Positions 11,404 through 22,835 of a stretch of 64,000 nt of DNA are shown one piece after another. A program made the position numbers and the translations under genes. Each line of letters opens with the position of its first letter. Within the stretch, counting starts at the first letter, position 1. The DNA comes from Physcia stellaris. Lineage: Eukaryota > Ascomycota > Lecanoromycetes > Caliciales > Physciaceae. Below the pieces are notes generated by a model. It had not been told where the DNA came from and did no database searches. It was given only the letters and a program-made list of their open reading frames with translations. The stretch covers positions 248,001-312,000 of the forward strand of contig JABSSW010000043.1 of the NCBI GenBank assembly GCA_018902385.1, in the 5' to 3' direction.

Positions 11404-11505
11404 CCACTTCCAGGTGACTACGATTACTCGGCGGAGCAGTGGGACTACAGGGGGGTCAAAAAGGACTTCCGGAACATGCTCCCCCGCGATTATCTTTGGC
11501 GGTAG
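11404..11505 (+). pseudogene. Orphan C-terminal coding tail next to the LINE
   Basis: Directly after the LINE tail, 33 codons are open and end at TAG (11,503-11,505). The translation starts PLPGDYDYSAEQWDYRG and ends MLPRDYLWR. It has Trp, Gly and Pro and normal base use, unlike everything to its left. It looks like the 3' end of a real gene whose upstream part is replaced or separated by the LINE. I do not recognise the family. Confidence 0.45.
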
Positions 11506-14500
11506 CCTAAAGGCTGCCTTTACAACAGGCAGTTAGCCAAGGGCGCCTACCGCTCAACAGCAAGGATTTGGTATACTCTGACTTCGTGGATGCTACTGCA
11601 AGGTGCTTTGTGCGTTATGCAGCATTGGTATATTGAATAAGATAATCGTAGCTTGCATCTCATGTAGCTCAACAGTTGAGTTCTTGTTAATGTTGCAGGT
11701 AGATTGGCATTTGCCTTGATTTCCCCGTATCGTGAAGCTGTTGGGTTGTGCCTAACAGGGCAAGCGCAGCGGGTCGTGCCGATCCTTGAACGAATTTGCT
11801 CCTTCAAATGATCTTGCTTAGTCATATGATCCAGACTTCAGTTGCCTCGCTTGTACCGTACGATGGTGTAACCTAACTGATGGACTACCACATTCGACAT
11901 ACCTTTCGTGAAATTTCCGAAGCTCAAACTACGACCATTTCACCAGCCTTTGAACGACCCTCTACCTCTTCACCAGAACTCGAAACACCCAAGTCCTCAA
12001 AACCCCTTTTCAGAAACGTACCTACTTCGTCGGCGAACTAGCCGCTCTCTTTTATCTATTCCATCGCCTTGATGTTGAGTTAGGAAGCCGTCAAGGTACG
12101 TTATATAACAATTACTCTAAGACTTCACGGGCTTGCTCTTCTTGCATGGTTTTTTCTCTCATCCTGAGCTCATCTCGTCTATAACAACAGCTAGTTAAAC
12201 AAGAAAGAGATAAGCTATATCAGCCATGAATCCAATTACGAGCTTACTACATTCTCTCTTCAGTTCTCTGTGGGCACCAAGTCCAAGTCAGCTGAACTTT
12301 CCAGTGTTTCATCACTTACTCCATACTCTACGCTTCAATCCACGGTCCGGATTCTGAAGATCTCAACAGTGCCCTCTGTGGTCCGTTTGTTCCCGATCAA
12401 GACGTCGACCACTTCTACAGTATGACTGAGACAGAACCTGGAACTCTCTGCTCTGAAACGGAAACAGTGGAGACGAGTGGGAGACTACCCTCTTGTTCGA
12501 GGTTCTAAACTAGTTTGTTCTCTCATATTCACGACCTTTCGTATTGAAACTTTACGAAGCCACTCACCGTGCAGAAAGACTCACTCGGACCTGCCCACCA
12601 CCGTCAGAGCAGCCATACTTTTCATAGGATGCATCAAGAGACACAGTAGTGGGATCCAGCCTGAAGATATTTCGTCTATTGAGTTCAACACAGAGTCCAC
12701 TGTTGGCGACCGCTCCTTCTATCGGCACTATGCTGACAAGCAGATCAGCTCGCGAGAGTCCCCGAGCATCAGCGTTCAAATACCTGCATGACGGGAAAAA
12801 CGCCTGAGCAACAATTGGGGCCATGATACAATCATGCTTTCAAGCATCAGCAATTGGTCGCAGCTGTAAATGCATTTGCAATGAATCTGGAGATTTATGT
12901 CGGAAGCTCTTGGACTGTCTGCTGCTCGTCTACTCCCTCAATTCGAGGACACTACCTCATCCCGAGACCAGAAAAGACAGATAAGATCATCAGTCTGCGC
13001 AAGAGGATGATTCGATTGCGCATGATGGCAGTCGCGCCTCTACATCTGGATTGCCTGAAGGGACTGTTCTTATCTCAGGACTTTCGTGGGTCGCCAGCTC
13101 TTCATCGATTGATAAGTTTTTTTTGTCTGACTGTACTAGCGGTGAGATTGAGTCTCGAAGCAAGATAACCGCTGCTGCTATGGTAAATACGGAGTCACGG
13201 GTATAGCAGAGCACAGAGGCTAAAAACATTCCTATCTGAGGGTCAGAATCTGCTGCTCGTCTACTTAATAATACCGAGAAAGGAACAGATTGAGAAAATG
13301 AACGGCGCCTCTAATATGCTACCAGACCACGACATTCCCGGATACTTTCCAATATCCGCAACGAAGCATCAGAGATTACCGTCTTTCTCCGGAGCCTCGT
13401 TCGGCTTGACTCCTTGGCAAATTTGAAATCAGCCAAAGCATGTCTTCGAAGATCCCGCAAAGATGACTAAACATGGCGAAGCCGGTAAAGTGACTTTGCG
13501 GCAATGATAGCAAGCTGTACTGGAAGAGATGCAAAGTCAAAATCTTGCTATTCCGGAAAAGAAATCTGAAAATCCGAGAAATGTCTCGAAGCTGCTAAGA
13601 CACGAGCTTGCTACAACCCAAGTGGCAACTAGTCTTCTGAAGCACGCTTGCACTGGTGCACCGTCTCGAGCTTCCAAACACCAAGTCATCGCCTCCGCTG
13701 TCCAGATTACTCAAAAGTGGAAGTCGCCTAAAAGTTCGAAGCTGCCAGGAAATCTCAAAAGCTTTCTACAGCTTAGGGACAATGAGTGTGACGGGGAACA
13801 CTTGTACAGTCTCGAGCTAGCGAACTCCCAGACACCAAATTACCGCCTCCGTTGGCCACTACCATCGTCTGGTTAAGCCATTACACAGCTAGATATGGAT
13901 TTTACGTCTTAAGTCCATATTTCGCTTGGAGTCTAGCGTTTCTGAGACAACCACATTACTTTGACCGGCAGTGTACCCAATTTCACTACAGTTTTGTGAA
14001 TTATCAAATTCTTCTACCTTCAGACACTTGATCAATCGCAATCTTAGCAGCATCCTCGGGATAAAGGACTGGCTGGCAATTTCAAAACAGGTTGACTATC
14101 CCAAAGTCGCCGAACTCTTGGGTTTCAAGACGCCTGTTGCCGCTACCGCTTCTTGGTTCTGAATCAAAAAGAAGATCAGAAGTTAACGTCTCGCATAACG
14201 TCGAAACGGGACCTTCATTTCAACTTCAAGGCGGCTGACGGTCCAAATCTAAAGCAGATATAGACACCGAAGAGGCCGACAATGCCAGAGAGCAAGGCGA
14301 GTCAAAGTCTACCAAAGAGCGTTGTCACACGGTTGATTGACCAGCTACCTATTTGCTATGCTAGTACGGAGTACAACGCTATAGATACGTCATGTACATC
14401 CCATGAGCTGCTAGAGACTGGCTTACATTTGGAAGGCACCCTCTGAAAAATGAGCCATGCCAGCCCGTGGGATAGTAGCAGTCTACCCCCTATATAGTCG

Positions 14501-15047
14501 AAAACCCAAGCATTCATTTCAACAACGAATTCCTCTTCAAGCTTATAAGATGGGCTCCGCGCCTCGGACAAGATTCGGTGTATCTTCATCTACACTCTCC
14601 CTGACCAACCACGCTGCAAGGACCCCAGGACACCAAAATCGGCCAAACGACATCCCCAGCAACTCGATTATCCTCGTCGCATCCGAACCAGGCTACCAGC
14701 TACCGGGAGAATGATGTTACCTACGTGAAAGAACAATGCCTTCAAGACGGCTCCGTTTAAACACAAAGCCAGGATGTTGAGAAGGGTAAATCGCGTCCTG
14801 GATGCGTGGCGACATTTCGAATTTCTGCTCTTAAGACGTGATCAATGAATACTATAAAGCAGTTAGCTGTGACCGTTTTCGACAGGCACGCATCCTAGGT
14901 GGCTTAGCGACCTCCATATCACACATATTCAGCTCACCTAGCCACCTAAATACCCCTTATCCACGACAGGTATTCCCTCACGATGAATCTCCTCATGGTT
15001 CCCTACCCTCTCTAGTCACATCCGTGACAGCTTCAGCCATCGAAATA
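11506..15047. other. Gene-poor stretch, no supportable gene
   Basis: Base composition is normal for the organism. Only short open frames occur on either strand (for example 12,477-12,791 and 13,529-13,876), without recognisable domains or a convincing exon chain. It may hold decayed genes, but nothing can be named. Confidence 0.5.
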
Positions 15048-15257
15048 CCTCCTCCTCCTCCTCCTCCTCCTCCTCCTCCTCCTCCCCTCCTCCTCCTCCC
15101 TCCTCCTCCTCCTCCTCCTCCTCCTCCTCCTCCTCCTCCTCCTCCTCCTCCTCCTCCTCCTCCCTCCCTCCTCCTCCTCCTCCTCCTCCTCCTCCTCCTC
15201 CCTCCTCCTCCTCCTCCTCCTTCTCCTCCTCCGCCTCCTCCTCCTCCTCCTTCTCCG
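15048..15257. repeat. (TCC/CTC)n microsatellite
   Basis: About 210 bp of near-pure CCT/CTC repeat, with a few single-base interruptions that shift the phase. The + strand is all pyrimidine and the complement is (GGA)n. It creates artificial poly-Pro, poly-Leu, poly-Gly and poly-Arg frames. A C-rich low-complexity stretch follows to about 15,470. Confidence 0.95.
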
Positions 15258-16121
15258 CACCTCCTCATCCTCCCCCTCCCTCCACTCCCACTCCCAACAC
15301 CTCCAAACCCAACAAAGATCCCATCACCTCCCATCCACAACCCCTCTCCACAATCACAATCACCCCCAACCTCCCTCCCCACCGCAAACCCCCTCTCAGC
15401 CCCATCCCCATCCCCAACCACCCCTCTCCCCCTCCCTTCCGCGACTCTGCCTCCCCCAGCGCCTGTATTTACAAAGACCAACTACCTCAAGCTACGGAAG
15501 AGATCTCCATGACTAAATGCAGAGCTCTTGTGAATCTGTAACGTTTCCAGAGAGGGGTGGGGGGAGATGCGTACGTATATTGGATCTCCCGTCGCGGATG
15601 GAGGGGGCTGGGGAAGGCATGGTGTTAGCGTCTTTAAGTACGTCAGTCCGTCAGGGAATTGGGCTTGTGGCAGAGAGAGCCTTCCTTCCTTCCTTCCTTC
15701 CTTCCTTCCTTCCTTCCTGACTGAATGGGGTGGGTAAGCTCGTCGTTCGGGGCATGAGGTGACTACTCAGGCATCAAGGCGTATATAGCAGACATACGCA
15801 ATAGTATTCGTGATAAATGTGTATCGTACCCCGACCCTTGAACGAAACACACCATGAGTGGGTTATTTCCTTCATAGCAAGACCAAGTAGGGCCGATAGA
15901 TAGAAACGAAATGCTTCACTCACTCTGTGCCAGGTCAAGGGATACCTACGGCTGGAGCCAGTAACTGTCTACTTCGTTGTTATCGATAATTATGTGGCAC
16001 AGAAAAGAGTATTATGTACATGCAAGACGCCGCATGCAGATATCGTACCGGTCCCAAAATCTCACCCATCATCTCATGCCTGGTTCCCAGAGCACCATTT
16101 TTATGTCATGTAACTATCATC
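15258..16121. other. Intergenic stretch with low-complexity C-rich DNA
   Basis: C-rich sequence continues to about 15,470, followed by ordinary sequence and the TTCC tract. No gene is recognised. The end of the GID5-like gene lies at 16,122, so the last part is probably its 3' UTR. Confidence 0.5.
15681..15718. repeat. (TTCC)n microsatellite
   Basis: About nine consecutive copies of CTTC/TTCC, flanked by unique sequence. Confidence 0.95.
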
Positions 16122-19100
16122 TCATCTCAACATATTCGCCATCTGCAGCACCGCCGTCTTCGTTCTCTCCCGGACGTCCAATTCAGGATCACTTTCCATA
16201 GCCCTGAGTTTTTCCAAATAGCCCAACTTCGTCAGCTCCCTTGCTCTGGATTTGGTATTCTGTTCGTCGCTCCCGTTATCCACCCACGTCATATTGATGC
16301 ACAGCCACGCGCAGCAGACCCTCATTTCTCTTTTCTCGTGCGTGAACAGCTGGCCCACCTTTTTGAGCAGTTCCGTCTGCGCGATCAGGATCTGTCGATG
16401 CCGAGGAAGGCCTGCGGCGATGTGGATGAGGATGTAAAGGACTGGGATGCTGAGTTCGTTCATCGATTGTAGATCACTGCTACGGACGCCGCGGCGGACG
16501 GCGCTGGACGAATGACTGGAGGAAGTGGTACGGCGGTTGGGATGCGTGGCGCCTCCCGGGTGACGGAGACTGAGTTTGTTGCGAAGGAGTTCAAATAACC
16601 TGTCCTGGCCGAATTCGGAGAACAGGAAATCTATCATTTCGGTCGCGCCTTGACCGCAGACCAGGTTGCGGATGAATTCTAGGCCTTGATACTGGATGGC
16701 GAGGTCGTCGGGGTTAGGGCGTATGGCGAGGAGGCTACCTGCGCGTGAGGACGGTGGATTAGGCGTGCGTTTCGGCCGATTTGGTCGGCTTTCTGGTTCC
16801 GAGTCGCTCATCCGGACATCGCCCTCATCGTCTTCGGTCTGAGTGGAGCCATTGGAGTCGGTTTCCACGGCATTGAGCAGGTCAACTTGCATGCCTACTG
16901 CGTTTGGCGTGCCCATCCCCATTGATGCATTGGCGGCGGACTCTCGCTCTCGGGCGGATTGTTTATCTTCCGTGCCGTTGGAGATGATTTGCTTGAGCCA
17001 GCCGGGACCCAGTTCATTGAGACATTTCATCTTCAGACTGTTGGCTGAGTTGAGAACTAAATGCTTGAGGGCCCAGATAGAGTTGAGTAATAATTGAGAA
17101 TTCATAGCATGAGCGTGGTCACACAAGATTTTCAAGATTCCCCCTTCGACGATAGCCTGGGAGTAATATCAGCTAAGACCTTTTACAACGCGTCGAACGT
17201 ACCTCTCGCATAGGGCTGAAGTCCAGGACGAGATTGCATATGACTGCGGTCGCTGCGATCTGAATTTCCACATCCTGATGCTTCAAAAGAATAAAGAGCG
17301 GAGGGGCGAGTCCAGCATCCATCAGGCTTGTCCTCAACGTACTAACAGACCTTGATAAACGTTGTGCTGATGCACAAGCGGCAAGCACAACGTCTTTGGT
17401 GTTCTCTGTGACTGTCTGCGCTGAAGTCGTAGAACCTTTCTCATCCTTCTTTGACGGCGAGTCCATGTTGTAAGGCTTCAAGGATTGTATTACGAATGAG
17501 ATAACGCCGTTCTCGATAATCGATTTCCTGTACTCGTCTCTTAATGAAGCCATTGCAGCCAATCCCGTCAAAGTGGCCTCTCGTAATCTTGTGATACGGC
17601 TAGCAGCGGGCGAAAGCCCTTGGTAACCGAGATGGGGAACACCGTCCAGGACCTCGTCGGAAGATTCGGCGTCAGGTTGCCATAACGGCGCGGAAGCTGA
17701 TGGCGGCAAAGGATCAAAGGTTTGTTTAAGGATCTGTGACAGTTTTTTTATAGCCCCAGCGTCAATGGCAGCTCTCTGCAAGTCGCAGCTATCTACTACC
17801 AAGCTAGCCAGTACAGCCGGCGCCTTTTCTTCCATGAAATGCCTGTGTGCCCGACTGCCATGCTGCGAACTTGCCGAAGGCTCTTTGTGGTTCGTTGATG
17901 GAGGGTCAAGCATGTTGACAAGCAATGGGACTAGAAGTGTCGAAAATTCAATCTCCCTTCTCTTATGCGCCAGACCACACCGGTAGAGGTTGGTCGCAGT
18001 CTGCAGGGCGATTAAACGTACAAGGTTGCCAGCTTCGGCTCGTGCAATGAAGATGAGCCATGGCACAAGTGGGCTTTCGTCGGCTGAAATTCCATCAGCC
18101 GAATCGATCGAGAAATTGAATGCCTTCAACGAGGGCTGGGTCGATGTTCCTATGGCCCCCAGCGGAGGAAAGCTGGACGTGCTCGGCAATGATTTTTGGG
18201 AAATCTGGAGATTAGGTATCAGCGATTCAATAGGGTGTGGTAATGTTCGACGAGCAGCGTAGCCCGAATTAGTGTCTAAATCTGGTTTAGAAAACACAGC
18301 GTCAAAAACGGAATTGGACAAGAAAAAATTCCATCGAGCATTCGATGTCTCAGTGATAGCACATATCGCCTCCAAAATCGGGGCGAGTTCGGCCTTTTCC
18401 GCCGCTGGAGGTGGTATATTTGTGTGTGAGCCATCTGAACCGTGGGGACAACAACCGGTGGCGACTACGAACGAGGCTAACTTGGTGGCTAAGATCCCAT
18501 AAAGCCCGGCTCGCTCAAGCAGCGAGCGATGATGGTCCTCCTGGCATGTCTTGGAGATGAGAGCTGCTGCAAGGGATATCTGCTGCTGCACGGTCCAGGA
18601 AGAAGACGTCTGTGATAATATCTCAGCTAGGCTATACAGATGTTGCTCGGTATACAGAAGATCGGTCAAAGTATCAGGATGTAAGCGCCTGAGAGGATGT
18701 TGGAGCAGCCGTGCATCTGCAATGGTATTGAGTGTCCTCAATGCGGCAAGGATCGTTGTGGGAGAAGCTTGGTTTGGTGAAATGGCGTCTAGCAGGGGCG
18801 GCAATATGCCATTGGAATACAGTGGCGATATGTATGGTGCACCTCCTATTCAAACAGTCAGATACTCGCCCTAGACAAAATCGAGCAGTGACAGGAAGCG
18901 GATAAAGAATGGAATCAAGGCAGCCCGTTTTGGGACGACGCATGACTGTATCAGGCATGAAAGATTATTTGGACATGGCTTAGTCCCGAGTCGAGCTACT
19001 ACGTGTTCATGTTGCTTCCCAACAAGAGGTGTGTGAGACATCAATGAAGGGTCCACTGCTTGCGCAATGATCCAGCAGATTGGGCGGCGCACGACATGAG

Positions 19101-19498
19101 ATCGGCGCTTTGGCGAACTTGCGCAACATCTGCTCGTGAAGGCAGCCTTAAGTCGGGAGAGAAGCAGGTACGATCTCGAAGTGGGGGAACGAGATGTGTC
19201 AAAGCCCTGTGGCATACTGACCCTGTGCTATGCTGCCCACCACGATGATCGCTTGAAGGCGAGCTTCGTCCTGTTCGCTTCTGGCCTGATGTCGCCTAGG
19301 CGTGCCACCTGCTTGGCCCGTGGGCGAACTCAAGATTTCTACCAGGTACTTGAGCAGACCTCCCCGTACCCACAGGCTCTTCTTCTCTTCATGCCCAATG
19401 ATCTCGTTCTTACACAACCGTAGTTCGTCCAGTCGAGTGTCGGGTGACAAGAGCCGTAGCAGACGAGTGGCGATATCCTGTAGCGAGGTTCTTGCCAT
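16122..19498 (-). CDS. GID5: GID complex armadillo-repeat subunit (Gid5/Vid28, ARMC8-like)
   Basis: Armadillo-repeat scaffold of the GID/CTLH ubiquitin ligase, which in yeast marks gluconeogenic enzymes for degradation. Exons on the minus strand are 19498-19222, 18845-17203 and 17156-16122, giving 984 aa in phase. The N-terminal KNEIIGHEEKKSL, the junction IIVVGSIAQG/GAPYISPLYSNG and the C-terminal ELDVRERTKTAVLQ fit the Vid28/ARMC8 family. The middle is Ser/Pro-rich with ARM-like helices. The ATG at 19,496-19,498 is chosen because the frame upstream has only a TTG. Intron 1 is unusually long (376 bp); intron 2 is 46 bp. The family call is from remembered motifs. Confidence 0.85.
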
Positions 19499-20624
19499 TA
19501 CTTGCCGACGCATGGGGGCGGATGTGATGGTGAAGCTCACGAAGAGCTCAACGCCGCGGAAGAAGCAGACATTATTCTTGTTCAAGGGTTGGGTGGTTGA
19601 GATCGGACTTTGTGACTAATCTCCGGAGCTGTCAAATGCAATCGCTCCTGTCAGGAAGGATCACGGAAGAAAAAGAATAAAAATAAAAATAAAAATAATA
19701 TCAGAAGTAATCGATCACGTGAGATATCAATTAGTGTTTGATGTCAACCTTGTTCCACAGTTCAGGCTAGCATGTGTCTGGTTCACTGATTGCTCCAGCG
19801 TCAGCGTTTGCTACTCCCATTCTTGCAACGTCGGTTTGAAGGGTCATTCAATACAATCGTCATGACGCTGGAGAACCATTCTCCCATTTGAATTCGATAC
19901 ACTTATGCATAGCCAATCGCTTGCGTCAATGATTCTGTGCTACCCCAACGGTAAGCGGACCTTGGCACGATCACTGTCCACAAGCTTCTCCCATGTTACA
20001 GTTGCATTCCCTTGCTTTTCTCTATTTATTCCGAAAAAGTGTCGATGCTCTACGTACCCAGCATCTGACATTCAGTCGAATCTCTGGTTCAATGCTTGGG
20101 CGTTGCGGCTCTCGAGTGTCACACTCTGCTAGTGGCAGGTAGCTAATGCAAATGTGCAAGTTAGAATCCCTCTCTTCGTCTTGCTCTACCTTCACATGAT
20201 ATTCGCGGATCCATTTGAGCCCAGAGAAGACACACGTGGCTCCTAGATGGAATTCAAGTGGTTCATATAGGCGTTGCGTACTGCGGCTATTGCGACCAAC
20301 GCCATGACATTTCCAGAACCTCCTCCCGATATTGACGCCTGAAACAGCCGGTCACATAATGTACGAAAAGAGATTGAAGAACCTGAAACGCCGTTAGAGG
20401 AGCCATGGCCACCAATGAGTCTGTGGCCCATTGGCTTTCACCTTAATTGTTCGCCACGGATGGATCCGTTGGGGCTTGCATTGCGGCTGTCGGCAGCCCA
20501 AGGCCTGTGCTGCTTGCCGACAACATGGCTCTGAAGCTTTGCGGAGAAGGAAATCTGGGGTAAGGGAGTTTTTAGATGCGAGGAGAGTTCATAGACGGAT
20601 ATTCTTCCGCCAGGAAATTTCAAT
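19499..20624. other. Intergenic region between divergent GID5-like and cyclin genes
   Basis: No gene is recognised. It holds a short A-rich (AAAAT)n stretch near 19,675-19,695 and a TCACGTGA palindrome at 19,715-19,722. It probably contains the promoters of both flanking genes. Confidence 0.5.
19715..19722. promoter_or_regulatory. TCACGTGA palindrome (E-box)
   Basis: Exact TCACGTGA in the divergent intergenic region, about 220 bp upstream of the GID5-like ATG. CACGTG is bound by bHLH factors such as Cbf1 and Pho4. A role here is inferred only. Confidence 0.4.
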
Positions 20625-22256
20625 ATGTCGGAAACCTGCTATATAAAGAAGTTTCCAAGGGTCCTCGAAGGAAAGGTCTCGAGGCCAAGTCGAAGGGAGT
20701 CTATCAAGCGATTTCCTATATATACAATTCTTTGTACGACATACAACAATCTCCGGTCTTTAGTAATACCTGCGGTTGCCCTATTCGTCCGGAAGATGCC
20801 GCTTAGGGTTAGGGTGTCGTGTCAATGGGACCCGACCCCCCATCACCTGGAGTCCACGACGAAAGACTACATCTCATGCCCGTATGACGACCGCACTCTT
20901 GTTAACATCTTCAACAAGCTATACAGCTATGCTCGCACCCTCACCTACCCTCCCAGACGTCCGCGACTCCGCATCACCCGCTTCAGCCCTTACGAGGCCG
21001 ATGATATTGAAATGCTGACTTCCTCGCCCTCACCGACACTCCACGCCAGCACTGCATCTGGGGCCTCACCACGCGCAAGCCTGTACTCGCGGTCATCTCA
21101 TAATGGATCATATCGATATTCCACCTCCAGCTCTCCACGTCCCTACATTCGTCGCCCTCCAGCGGCGGCGTTCCCCGGACGCTCAAGCCCCACCATCGCG
21201 ACTTCTCGCACGTCTTTATCGACATCAACCCGCTCTTCGAAAACCACCGTAGACGCAGGCACACAGTACACACCACCGCTGAACCCCGCAAAGAAAACAT
21301 CACCATCCGCCTCATCCCTTGGCAAGCGGCGCAACTCCTCCACACCACCCTCCATGAGCCCCGCAATCCCGCCCGAGCCCGCCCTGGCCCCACAGCTCCC
21401 CCAGAAACCCATTACAGCCGCCCCTCCGCCACCAACATCACACCCAACAAGCACACCGACCATCCCCAAAACCAAGCCCACAACATCCGACTCGCCCGTT
21501 ACCTCATCATCCTCCACCTCCGCCTCGGCATCAACATCCACGACCTCAGCGGCCAAACGCGCACGGCACTCGCCCTCGACCCAGAAGCCGCTCCCAGCAG
21601 ACTACTCCACCTGCGACACCACCTCCCTCTGCACGATCATCAGCAACATGCTGCTCGAGCTGATCCGGCTGAACGACGACATCCCGCTCCGCGACGGCGG
21701 GCTCACGCGCTTCCACTCGCGCGCCCCACCCGGCATCTCGGTAGCCGACTACCTGCAGCGGCTGACGACGCACGCGACGCTCAGCCCGCCCATCCTGCTG
21801 AGCATGGTGTACTACATCGACCGGCTGTGCGCGCTGTACCCGGCCTTCACGATCAGCAGCCTGACGGTGCACCGCTTCCTGATCACCGCCGCCACGGTCG
21901 CGTCCAAGGGCCTGAGCGACAGCTTCTGGACCAACTCGCTGTATGCCCGCGTCGGGGGCGTGAGTTTGAAGGAGCTGGCCCTGCTGGAGCTCGAGTTCTT
22001 GTGGAGGGTCGAGTGGAGGATCGTCCCAAGGCCGGAGGTGCTGGTGGATTATTATAGGAGCTTGGTCGAGCGGAGTGAGGGGTTCCGGATCGTGGGGGAG
22101 GGCGAGAGGAAGAAGAGGTCGAGAAGGCGGAAAGATACTCAGGGGAGCGGCAGTAGCGAGGGGAGTCTGAGTAGTGGGGCGGGGGGTAGTAGTGGTGAGC
22201 CGATGCAGGTGGAGGAGGGGAGTGAGAAGGGGAAGGGAGAGGAGAAAGTGGGTTGA
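20625..22256 (+). CDS. Pho80-type (PHO85-associated) cyclin
   Basis: Predicted regulatory cyclin for a Pho85-type kinase, a family that controls phosphate response, metabolism and the cell cycle. The single open frame encodes 543 aa. Residues about 90-330 are low-complexity and rich in Ser, Pro and Thr. The cyclin box follows: ISNMLLELIRLND, then FHSRAPPGISVADYLQRL, LLSMVYYIDRLC, FTISSLTVHRFLI, and LLELEFLWRVEWRIV, which match the Pho80/Pcl group. The tail is Ser/Glu/Lys-rich. The first ATG at 20,625 is used; another in-frame ATG at 20,796 may be the true start, because residues before it look like untranslated sequence. Confidence 0.82.
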   Translation: MSETCYIKKFPRVLEGKVSRPSRRESIKRFPIYTILCTTYNNLRSLVIPAVALFVRKMPLRVRVSCQWDPTPHHLESTTKDYISCPYDDRTLVNIFNKLYSYARTLTYPPRRPRLRITRFSPYEADDIEMLTSSPSPTLHASTASGASPRASLYSRSSHNGSYRYSTSSSPRPYIRRPPAAAFPGRSSPTIATSRTSLSTSTRSSKTTVDAGTQYTPPLNPAKKTSPSASSLGKRRNSSTPPSMSPAIPPEPALAPQLPQKPITAAPPPPTSHPTSTPTIPKTKPTTSDSPVTSSSSTSASASTSTTSAAKRARHSPSTQKPLPADYSTCDTTSLCTIISNMLLELIRLNDDIPLRDGGLTRFHSRAPPGISVADYLQRLTTHATLSPPILLSMVYYIDRLCALYPAFTISSLTVHRFLITAATVASKGLSDSFWTNSLYARVGGVSLKELALLELEFLWRVEWRIVPRPEVLVDYYRSLVERSEGFRIVGEGERKKRSRRRKDTQGSGSSEGSLSSGAGGSSGEPMQVEEGSEKGKGEEKVG

Positions 22257-22835
22257 GTGATTGCATTGAAGGTGATGGGTACATGTCGAAAGTTTGCCCA
22301 CAGTGGTTCTTGTGGGGAAACCGAATCAGGTGTAGACCGAGCATATACTGCTACGTCCACACGCATCACGGTTGTGCGTCATTGGACGAGCCATCCGACT
22401 TGCTAGGCCTCGTCATGAATAACGAAGGGGGCTCAGCCACAGCCTCCGCCCCGAAGAGCGACTCGAAGACGAAGCGGACAGCACTTGAGTTTGTTGGACC
22501 TACTGAAGATATTAGTGTGGTTTCATGTACAAAATGCGAAACGTTCATATCGAGTTTCCCTCCGTACACAGATGCCGAAATGATAAGGTAGTGAATCAAA
22601 GCCTCATCATCAAAACAAATTATTGTAATATTTTCCACATCTACCTCACGACTCGAAGAATATATGTACAAACAAAGTATATGTAGCAAACCCTCTTCGA
22701 GCCGTTTCACCGGCCATAATGCTCGTATGACTCCCCCATCACAGCTACATTGATGTTAGTAAACCTGGTCACAAATGCTCCCCTCCTACTTGATGCAATT
22801 CATCCGCCCAAACTCTTGAGTCCCAAGATTTTCCG
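22257..22835. other. Convergent 3' intergenic region
   Basis: Lies between the 3' ends of the cyclin (+) and the Ubp3-like gene (-). Only short frames occur and no gene is supported; it is probably the two 3' UTRs. Confidence 0.5.

Noticed and set aside
14838-15512. Poly-proline/poly-leucine protein frame
   Set aside because: Created by the (TCC)n microsatellite; equivalent low-complexity frames exist on the other strand and no domain flanks it.
22253-22591. 112-aa open frame downstream of the cyclin
   Set aside because: Lies in the probable 3' UTR between convergent genes and shows no domain.
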